Both the position numbers and the translations under genes were made by a program. A DNA stretch of 5,594 nucleotides from Planctomycetaceae bacterium. GTDB taxonomy: Bacteria > Planctomycetota > Planctomycetia > Pirellulales > UBA1268. This document shows, piece after piece, positions 1 through 5,594 of this stretch (positions within the stretch are counted from its first letter, which is position 1; each line of letters opens with the position of its first letter). The stretch covers positions 1-5,594 of the forward strand of contig PKCL01000200.1 in NCBI GenBank assembly GCA_002862165.1, given 5' to 3'. A model generated the notes under the pieces. It was not told the DNA's origin and ran no database searches. It saw only the letters and a program-made list of their open reading frames with translations.

Positions 1-497
1 TCAACATCATTAATGCGGAAATGTTACTGCGGGAGCGAGGAATCGAATTGGTGGAACAGAGTAGAACAGATCCAGGAGCATTTAGTTCAGTAGTCGCTGT
101 TGATCTTGTTGTTGGTGATCATGTTCACCGTGCAGCAGGAACTCTTTTTGGACGATCAATGCCGCGGCTCGTTCAACTTGAAGGACATCGGTTAGAAGCG
201 TATCTCGACGGAACACTTCTTATCTTCATGCACGAGGATGTTCCTGGAATCATAGGTAATGTTGGTACGGCTTTTGGTGGGACCGGGGTCAACATTGCAC
301 AGATGACAGTAGGACGTGCAGCACCGGGCGGTGACGCCATCGGTGTTTTGAGTCTTGATCAGGAGCCATCGGAAGATACGTTATCAAAAGTACGTACCTG
401 CGAAGGGATACATTCCGCGAAAGTATGTAAATTGCCAAAGGCAGGAGAACTACCCTACTGGTTAGCTGCCGGGTCAAATAGTCCAGAGCGGAGGTAA
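1..497 (+). CDS. serA: D-3-phosphoglycerate dehydrogenase, C-terminal part (5' truncated by window)
   Basis: SerA oxidises 3-phosphoglycerate to 3-phosphohydroxypyruvate with NAD, the first step of serine biosynthesis in the cytosol. The reading frame is open from base 3, so the true start lies upstream; the ATG at 21 is internal. About 164 residues are visible. Visible residues 1 to about 70 match the end of the intervening (ASB) domain of the long-form enzyme, including an AAGTLFG-type strand. Residues about 70-144 form the ACT domain, with the pattern LLIFMHEDVPGIIGNVG followed by GVNIAQM. The Asp in HED and the Asn in GVN sit where M. tuberculosis-type enzymes bind the feedback inhibitor serine, so allosteric control is likely. 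About 20 extra residues (PKAGELPYWL and a polar end) follow the ACT domain. The NAD-binding and catalytic domains are outside the window. The next gene begins 92 bases downstream on the same strand. Family assignment is firm. Confidence 0.95.
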   Translation, partial: NIINAEMLLRERGIELVEQSRTDPGAFSSVVAVDLVVGDHVHRAAGTLFGRSMPRLVQLEGHRLEAYLDGTLLIFMHEDVPGIIGNVGTAFGGTGVNIAQMTVGRAAPGGDAIGVLSLDQEPSEDTLSKVRTCEGIHSAKVCKLPKAGELPYWLAAGSNSPERR

Positions 498-524
498 TAC
501 AAACGTTCTGGTTTTCATCTGCTA

Positions 525-561
525 GTAGTGGCCTTTGTCTGAAATTAGAAAGACCGACTAC
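525..561 (+). other. Imperfect hairpin between serA and the next gene
   Basis: GTAGT at 525-529 pairs with ACTAC at 557-561, GG at 530-531 with CC at 554-555, and CTTT at 533-536 with AAAG at 549-552, with one bulged G and one C-A mismatch. The loop is about 12 bases. It is followed only by the weak AT stretch AAAATATTT, not a clean T-run, so it is at best a poor intrinsic terminator for serA. It could also be a leader structure of the following mRNA or chance. Confidence 0.25.
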
Positions 562-589
562 AAAATATTTCACGCATGTAAAGAAGAAA

Positions 590-3500
590 GTGCCAGGGAA
601 GTCTGTGTGCCGAATCTTCTCGACGAGTCGCGCCGCTGGAAGTGTTTTGCTTCTGTCTGGGGTCTTTCTGGTGGCGAGTTACTCGTTGGCTGAAAGTATC
701 TCCGCCGAGACGATGTTGGAGTACTCATCTCGGCGATTGATTACAGGTCTTGGTGAAAAAGGCTATCACGACACTTCGGTAGTCGTGCTGGATAAGCTTC
801 TGGAAAATAAGGCAATCTCAAATTCCTTTCGAATGAGAATTCCTTTATTGCGGGCTATCGAACGCGTAGCCGGTGTTCGTGAATCTTCAGACTGGGTTCT
901 GAGGAAACAAGCCTATGATGAAGCAAGAAATGATTTGGAACATCTTCTTGAGGAACAGCAAGAACAATCGCTTCTAGCAGATGCGGCTTTCCAGCTAGGC
1001 ATGGTCTCTCTCGACACGGGGAGGCTCTATAAAAATGCCGTAACTCCTGAATACAAGGACTCCAGTGAGGCGCATAAATTTTTCGTACTGGCAGTTGAGG
1101 TATTTGTTGGTCCGAGATCAGGTCAGACAGCACTTAAAGCTTTTGAGAATGAGATTCAAGTTGTTGAGGACAATATTCATTCGTATCGAAAACAGCGAAT
1201 TGCTACGTCCGGAGACCGGCGGGCGATCACTCAGCTTGAGCAACGTCGGGAGATATTACGTGGTCGTAAGATGCAGGTGCAACTACTTGCCGCTGAAGCC
1301 TTTTCAGAAATGGCTGAATGTTTTGAACAGAACTCAGAAGAATGGGAGCAGAGCCTTGAGAAAGCTCTGCAACGGTATCGCGCCGTGTACGAGGCCACAC
1401 CGACTCGTTCTGCAGGAATCTGGGCAAAGCTCGAAGAAGGGAAAACACTTCTCGCACTAGATCGACAAAAAGAAGGGCAGGACGTTCTTCTTGACATTAC
1501 GAAGCTAGCTAGTTCGGAAGGACTGATTTATCAGTTACGAGTGAAAGCAGTTGATGCGTTACTGTCTATGTGGCTTGGTACAGCAAACCTTGGAGATGAT
1601 GAAAATTTTGATGAGCGGCTCCGGCAATTTGTGCTTCGTGATAGCACTGCGTATCACTCTGATACAGATGCGTTATCGATGAAATTCGGTGCTGCCGAAC
1701 TTCTATGGCGACGCTTAGAAGCGTCCTCATCAACTCCCGAAGCAACTCGTGATACACTGCTCGCTGATATACGTATTCTTGCTCGAGACGTGGCTAAAAA
1801 TAGTGGTATTCATGCAGTGTCGGCAAGGGATATATTGAAAAAATTAGGTCGAAAAGACGCCGTATTTGCTGGCCGTCTCAGTCAGGGTTTCATGGCGTCA
1901 TATCAGCGCGCAGAGGAAGTTCTTGCACAATACCGTAAGAATCCAACAGAATCCAAACGGTTAGAAGCTTTTGTAGAACTTCAGCAGGTACTGAAAATAG
2001 CACCAGCTCAGCCAGCCGAAGATGAAGGGCGAAAGCGCGAGCAACTTTCCCTTTTACGGTATCAGTTGGCACTTCTTTTCTATGAGGATAAGCGGTATCA
2101 CGAGGCGGTATCGTTAGGCGAATTGCTTACGAAGGAATCGTCATATGACCCCGTTCGCAAAAGAGCAGCTATTCTTACGCTAGCCACGTGGCAAGCTTTG
2201 TCAGGACAGAAAAATCCTGATTGGAGTAATGATGCTGTGACTCACATGGGTGACACTGCCTCGTTCATTATGCGTCGCTGGCCTCGTGATCAGTGTTCGG
2301 TAGACGCTGCAGCAGTAAGCCTCGATGTTGCAGTTAGGAATGGAAGCTTTCAGGCTATTGAGGCTGTAATTCAGGACCTCGCAGAGTCCTCGCCTAGACG
2401 AGACGAAGTACTTTTGCGTGCTGGATTATCAATGTGGTATCTCTGCCAAAATTCTACCGATGGGCAGACTGGAAAAACAAGCCTACCACGAAGGGAATGC
2501 TTTCAACGGGCAATCTGTGTTCTAGATGAAGGGTTGTTGGGAATCGGGGGAAGAAGTGTCTTAGAGGGTACAGTGCTGGAAGTTGCAGTAGCAGCAGCAG
2601 TCGCTCGTTGTGAAATTGCTGTGCTAGGTATAAATGAAGACTCGCTTGATCTGTTTTCGCTCCTCACTCATGTGAAGTACGGGCCATGGCATGTGCTTCA
2701 AGATTCTTCCATTAAGCTCCCATCGCAGATCTACGAGCCCGGCTTGCGAGCGTGTCTTCAAAGCTTTGTAAAGGTTGGGCGATATGACTTAGCTCGTCAG
2801 GCGTTGGGTGCCCTTTCGGCTAATGTGTCTTCAAGTCAAGAATCACGTCTTCGCCTTGTCGGGACATGTGTTGCGATCGGAGAAAAAATAATCAATGCAG
2901 TGCAGGAACACAAAGAGCAGCACGATGCCGCAAGTCTGAAATATGGGACTTTTGAGGAAAAGGCAGAGTTGCTCGCGGAACTGCTGGATTTGGTGAAAGG
3001 GTCTACACAGCAAATAGATGTTCTGTCGTGGGTAGCTCTTACTTTTGGCAAGCTTGGGGTTTCCAACGATGTGTTAGGGCCAGGTGTTCGTGACGATAAG
3101 CAGAAGTTTTTTCTTAGCCAATCGGGTAATACAATCGAACAGATTCTGTTAAGCAGCGAACTGCAACGCGACGCACAGACGTCTTGGCGACGAGAACTCA
3201 TTACGGTGAGATCAAGCCTTGGTCAGTGGAGTGAGGCTGTGAAGCAAATGCGAATAATTCTATCTGATACAAAGAATGCAAGGTCACCATTCTTACAGCA
3301 AGATGCGGCAGATTTACTGCAGAAGGCAGCGAAGAGTTCTCCAGGACTTGAACAGTCACAAGAGTATTTTCGCGCCGCTGTTGTTGGTAGTCGCGTGATG
3401 ATCGCGGCGGGTGAAAGCGTCGTGTGGGGTTGGGGGGGGCTCGCAAATCGAGTCTCAAAGGTTGCATTTGGAGAGCATAGTGATCGTTCGAAAACCATGC

Positions 3501-3733
3501 AAAGGATGTATTTTGAGTCGCGATTCAGGCTTGCTACATGCCGGCTGGAATGGGCGCAAAGGGAGACGAATGTCGACACGAGAGTTGCGTTATTACGTGA
3601 TGCCGAAGCCGATATTAAAATCGAGTCTCAGTTGCATCCAAGTCTTGGAGGCGTCGAGTTTGAAGAAAAATTTCAGGTGCTGCGCGTAGCTATTCAGCAA
3701 GAGTTTCTGAAAATCTCAGAGGGTAGTCAATGA
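590..3733 (+). CDS. Large exported helical-repeat (TPR-like) protein of unknown function
   Basis: A 1047-residue protein that I do not recognise as any characterised enzyme. The start is GTG at 590, preceded by the purine-rich AAGAAGAAA at 581-589, a weak ribosome site. This start gives a complete signal peptide: Arg/Lys n-region, hydrophobic core about residues 15-34 (SVLLLSGVFLVAS), and likely cleavage after SLA (34) or ISA (39). GTG at 605 is a possible later start. The mature chain is almost all amphipathic helix, with TPR-like pairs near 127-150, 276-303, 487-515 and 868-892 and a charged, possibly coiled-coil stretch about 185-265. There is no second membrane segment, lipobox or visible catalytic motif. 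The most distinctive part is residues 933-990, with a VVWGWGGLA segment and then helix FESRFRLATCRLEWAQ. The stop overlaps the next start by four bases, so the two are probably translated together. Likely role (inference): periplasmic scaffold or partner of the downstream ExbB-type motor. Export is well supported, function is not. Confidence 0.85.
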   Translation: MPGKSVCRIFSTSRAAGSVLLLSGVFLVASYSLAESISAETMLEYSSRRLITGLGEKGYHDTSVVVLDKLLENKAISNSFRMRIPLLRAIERVAGVRESSDWVLRKQAYDEARNDLEHLLEEQQEQSLLADAAFQLGMVSLDTGRLYKNAVTPEYKDSSEAHKFFVLAVEVFVGPRSGQTALKAFENEIQVVEDNIHSYRKQRIATSGDRRAITQLEQRREILRGRKMQVQLLAAEAFSEMAECFEQNSEEWEQSLEKALQRYRAVYEATPTRSAGIWAKLEEGKTLLALDRQKEGQDVLLDITKLASSEGLIYQLRVKAVDALLSMWLGTANLGDDENFDERLRQFVLRDSTAYHSDTDALSMKFGAAELLWRRLEASSSTPEATRDTLLADIRILARDVAKNSGIHAVSARDILKKLGRKDAVFAGRLSQGFMASYQRAEEVLAQYRKNPTESKRLEAFVELQQVLKIAPAQPAEDEGRKREQLSLLRYQLALLFYEDKRYHEAVSLGELLTKESSYDPVRKRAAILTLATWQALSGQKNPDWSNDAVTHMGDTASFIMRRWPRDQCSVDAAAVSLDVAVRNGSFQAIEAVIQDLAESSPRRDEVLLRAGLSMWYLCQNSTDGQTGKTSLPRRECFQRAICVLDEGLLGIGGRSVLEGTVLEVAVAAAVARCEIAVLGINEDSLDLFSLLTHVKYGPWHVLQDSSIKLPSQIYEPGLRACLQSFVKVGRYDLARQALGALSANVSSSQESRLRLVGTCVAIGEKIINAVQEHKEQHDAASLKYGTFEEKAELLAELLDLVKGSTQQIDVLSWVALTFGKLGVSNDVLGPGVRDDKQKFFLSQSGNTIEQILLSSELQRDAQTSWRRELITVRSSLGQWSEAVKQMRIILSDTKNARSPFLQQDAADLLQKAAKSSPGLEQSQEYFRAAVVGSRVMIAAGESVVWGWGGLANRVSKVAFGEHSDRSKTMQRMYFESRFRLATCRLEWAQRETNVDTRVALLRDAEADIKIESQLHPSLGGVEFEEKFQVLRVAIQQEFLKISEGSQ
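3718..3723 (+). promoter_or_regulatory. Ribosome binding site for the 3730 gene
   Basis: AGAGGG lies six bases before ATG 3730, inside the last codons of the upstream gene. It supports this start over the in-frame ATGs at 3736 and 3757, and with the ATGA overlap it points to coupled translation. Confidence 0.55.
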
Positions 3734-4866
3734 CTATGCAATGTGTGAAACAGGAAATGAAGTCACGTTATGTATTTACATGTAACGGTCGATATATTTG
3801 GTGGATGTTGGTCTGCCTTGGTTGCATTGTATTCCAATCCATGTGGCCAGTTCATGCAGCTGATCAGGTTATCACCCGTGATAAAACACTGTTTGGGAAG
3901 ATAGAGGCGGTGACATCAGAGGCTGTGCGTTTGCTCCGAAGAGGTTCTACAGGTGATCCCCAGGAAATTAATGTTTCAGACATTTTGATGATTCAGTTCG
4001 ATGATGAGCCACAGGAACTTATTGAGGCAAAGCGTCGGCTTGTAAAAAAGGAATTTGAAGCTGCACTTCATGCTGTGGAAAAAATAAATGAGAATCAGAT
4101 AGAGGAAAGCTCGGTATCGGTTCGTGGTGAATATGCGTATGTGCAAGCGGTAGCAGTCGGGCGAATAGCAATTAAAACAGCCGATGGAATTCCTTCTTCT
4201 TTACGTCGTGTGGAGAAGGTAATTGACCAGTTCACGCGTTCAATTCACTACTACGAGCTACTTGAGTTAGCTGGAGATCTCGAAGTTGCACTAGGGCGAG
4301 CTGATAAGGCACAAGAGTTTTATGACAAAATGATAGAAGGACCGCCGCTGATAACGCTTCGAGCAAGGAGGCTCAGTGGTAAGATCTTAGCGTCTGAGGA
4401 CCGTCATCTCGAGGCAATTCGTGCATTTAAAAAAGTGCAGTCGAAGAATCTTGACCTCAGTGGTGTAGAGCAAGAAAAGATAGCAGCGTGTCTCGATCAG
4501 GCAACTAGTCTTATTGCGTTGAGTCGTTCTGACGAGGCGGTTTCACTTATTCAAGAAATGCTTCTACGAGAATTTCCTGAGGAAGTACCTATTTCTTCAG
4601 TGGAAAAGTTGTTGGGTAAATCGCATAGCCTTCTGGGTCAATCATTCATCGAAACGGGGCAGAATCAAGAAGCTTTGATTGCGTACCTGACGGTCGATTT
4701 GGTCTATAACACAGATCCGGATATTCACGCCGAGTCCCTCTTGCAACTAATTGAATTGTGGACGCAAGGGGGCTATCCTCGTCGCGCGGCCGAGGCCAGA
4801 GAAAAGCTATTCAACAGCTATCCCGAGAGCGCAGCAGCGTCACAGTTGGGTTCGTCTCCAGAGTAA
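3730..4866 (+). CDS. Exported TPR-like protein with N-terminal beta-rich module, unknown function
   Basis: A 378-residue protein with a signal peptide: hydrophobic core about residues 22-40 (YIWWMLVCLGCIVF) and probable cleavage after VHA at 43. The n-region is long from ATG 3730; ATG 3757 (residue 10) would give a more ordinary one, but the ribosome site favours 3730. Residues about 46-93 look like a small beta domain: a strand with a TLFGKIEAV turn, a basic strand ending LLRRG, then INVSDILMIQF. From memory, this pattern of a 'write-in' beta module followed by DDEPQEL and a helix recurs in planctomycete exported proteins. Residues about 95-120 and 173-365 are helical, with TPR-like pairs near 173-206, 208-240, 254-280, 296-325 and 332-365; the last ends in YPES, as in CpoB/YbgF-type TPRs. 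It overlaps the previous stop as ATGA and precedes an ExbB/TolQ-family gene. A CpoB-like periplasmic partner of that motor is a reasonable inference by position and fold, but sequence homology to CpoB is not evident. Confidence 0.87.
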   Translation: MTMQCVKQEMKSRYVFTCNGRYIWWMLVCLGCIVFQSMWPVHAADQVITRDKTLFGKIEAVTSEAVRLLRRGSTGDPQEINVSDILMIQFDDEPQELIEAKRRLVKKEFEAALHAVEKINENQIEESSVSVRGEYAYVQAVAVGRIAIKTADGIPSSLRRVEKVIDQFTRSIHYYELLELAGDLEVALGRADKAQEFYDKMIEGPPLITLRARRLSGKILASEDRHLEAIRAFKKVQSKNLDLSGVEQEKIAACLDQATSLIALSRSDEAVSLIQEMLLREFPEEVPISSVEKLLGKSHSLLGQSFIETGQNQEALIAYLTVDLVYNTDPDIHAESLLQLIELWTQGGYPRRAAEAREKLFNSYPESAAASQLGSSPE

Positions 4867-5013
4867 ATCCACGTAGCATGTTTGATAATCATTGAGTACA
4901 ACACGTAATACTAAGACTTTTTCCATAGGGAACTTTTTTAAGAATAATAATTCAAAAGGTGCGTGATTCGGGCTAATGTGCCAGAAAGCAAGGATGTTTA
5001 TAAGATGGAGTTT

Positions 5014-5020
5014 TTAAGGA
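5014..5020 (+). promoter_or_regulatory. Ribosome binding site deciding the ExbB-like start
   Basis: TTAAGGA lies five bases before ATG 5026. The competing in-frame ATG at 5005 has only AAGGA at 4990-4994, ten bases away. The closer site and the more compact signal peptide favour 5026, though 5005 cannot be excluded. Confidence 0.5.
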
Positions 5021-5025
5021 ATCAC

Positions 5026-5594
5026 ATGCGGTTTCAGAGCAGGAATATCGTTGTTGGTAGTGTCTTTCTGTGGTCAGCGATTGTGATGGCTCAGGTTGGT
5101 GAAGAAGGTCAGCCCGCTGTCCCAGAAACTGGGACTGAAATTGTTGCGGAGAGTCAGCCGGCACTCGTTCAGCCATTGATTCCAACAACAGATTCAGGGA
5201 CAGACGGTAAGAATCTTCGTTCAAACGCCCCTGATAATTTACTTGTTTATTATATAAAAGCGCTTGGTGTCACGTTCGTTATAGTTTTTGTAGCTCTTTC
5301 TTTCGCACTTGTCGCATTACTTGTAATGTGTTTCTTGCAGTTGCGTCGTACGGTTCTTATGCCACCAGAATTGATTGAAGGATTCGAACTACATCTGGAC
5401 AAAAAAGAATTTCAGCAGGCGTACGAATTGGCGAAGTCTGATGATTCTTATCTAGGTCGAGTGCTTTCTGTAGGGCTCGTTAAATTGCAAGTTAGTCGGC
5501 AGCAAGCATTTGACGCAATGCGTGAAACGCAAGCTGAAGAAGCAATGCAACTCGAGCACAAGATAAGTTATGTATCGCTTATTGGTTCTTTGTC
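5026..5594 (+). CDS. MotA/TolQ/ExbB proton-channel family protein with signal peptide (3' truncated by window)
   Basis: This family forms the inner-membrane pentamer that, with ExbD/TolR-type partners, turns proton flow into mechanical work across the periplasm. The 189 visible residues (from ATG 5026) show: a signal peptide at 1-22 (core VVGSVFLWSAIVMA, cleavage probably after VMA); a Gln/Pro/Thr-rich, probably periplasmic linker at about 23-70; a first transmembrane helix at about 82-104; and the cytosolic region beginning LRRTVLMPPELIEGF. That region carries family hallmarks, including a helix around KEFQQAYELAKSDDSYLGRVL, the EEAMQLEHK segment and the start of the next membrane helix at SYVSLIGSL. 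The diagnostic proline-glycine channel motif of helix 2 lies beyond the window end. The in-frame ATG at 5005 would add seven residues. ExbB is the closer fit because of the signal-peptide architecture, but TolQ or another family member is possible, so no symbol is given. It lies 159 bases after the TPR gene, on the same strand; ExbD/TolR genes are expected next. Confidence 0.92.
   Translation, partial: MRFQSRNIVVGSVFLWSAIVMAQVGEEGQPAVPETGTEIVAESQPALVQPLIPTTDSGTDGKNLRSNAPDNLLVYYIKALGVTFVIVFVALSFALVALLVMCFLQLRRTVLMPPELIEGFELHLDKKEFQQAYELAKSDDSYLGRVLSVGLVKLQVSRQQAFDAMRETQAEEAMQLEHKISYVSLIGSL

Noticed and set aside
535..564. Possible promoter TTGTCT / TACAAA, 18 bases apart, before the large gene
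   Set aside because: Each box matches the consensus at only four of six positions and it overlaps the imperfect hairpin; such matches are common by chance.
289..573. Minus-strand open frame across the serA end and the gap
   Set aside because: It is antisense to a clearly conserved ACT domain, has no plausible ribosome site and no recognisable protein features.
1..589. serA as a member of the same operon as the motor-like genes
   Set aside because: Same strand and a 92-base gap alone do not show co-function; serine biosynthesis has no obvious link, and a hairpin separates them.
1065..1460. Second + strand frame inside the large TPR gene
   Set aside because: Its composition is Arg/Cys/Leu-rich as expected from an out-of-frame reading, and the main frame continues without a break.
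2582..2601. GCAGTAGCAGCAGCAGTC mini-repeat
   Set aside because: It encodes a short Ala/Val helix segment in frame and is too short to count as a functional tandem repeat.
4921..4939. Short TTCC/GGAA stem followed by six T, terminator-like
   Set aside because: The stem is only four base pairs with two G-C pairs and is not convincing as an intrinsic terminator in an AT-rich gap.
4994..5017. Seven-codon leader frame (MFIRWSF) just before the ExbB-like ribosome site
   Set aside because: Its own ribosome site would overlap its start codon, and there is no repeated regulatory codon or attenuator structure.
4973..5224. Minus-strand open frame over the start of the ExbB-like gene
   Set aside because: It lies opposite the signal peptide and linker of a well-supported gene and shows no coherent protein composition.

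Overview
The window reads as a piece of chromosome from a member of the Planctomycetota, most likely Pirellula-like and possibly an uncultured aquatic lineage with fairly low GC. The assignment rests on a distinctive set of neighbours: two exported, otherwise uncharacterised helical-repeat proteins placed directly before a MotA/TolQ/ExbB proton-channel gene that itself carries a signal peptide. From memory this arrangement is typical of planctomycetes. The base composition looks balanced, without the strong GC bias of Gemmata-type genomes. I saw no mobile element, CRISPR array, rRNA or tRNA.

Layout, all on the + strand. Positions 1-497 hold the C-terminal end of a long-form D-3-phosphoglycerate dehydrogenase (SerA), covering the end of its intervening regulatory domain and its serine-binding ACT domain. 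A 92-base gap containing an imperfect hairpin follows. Positions 590-3733 encode a 1047-residue secreted protein built almost entirely of helices, with a few TPR-like pairs. Positions 3730-4866 encode a 378-residue secreted protein with a small beta-rich N-terminal module followed by TPR-like repeats; its start codon overlaps the preceding stop as ATGA. After a 159-base AT-rich gap, an ExbB/TolQ-type channel subunit starts at about 5026 and runs off the window end.

SerA is a housekeeping serine-biosynthesis gene, probably unrelated to what follows. The other three genes look like one functional unit: an inner-membrane proton-driven motor subunit (its ExbD/TolR partners would be expected just downstream, outside the window) plus two proteins exported across the inner membrane that are likely to act in the periplasm. 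By analogy with Tol-Pal, whose TPR protein CpoB is a periplasmic partner, the exported proteins may be partners or effectors of the motor. The analogy is inference; no function has been shown by anything in the sequence. This unit is the best candidate here for an undescribed system.
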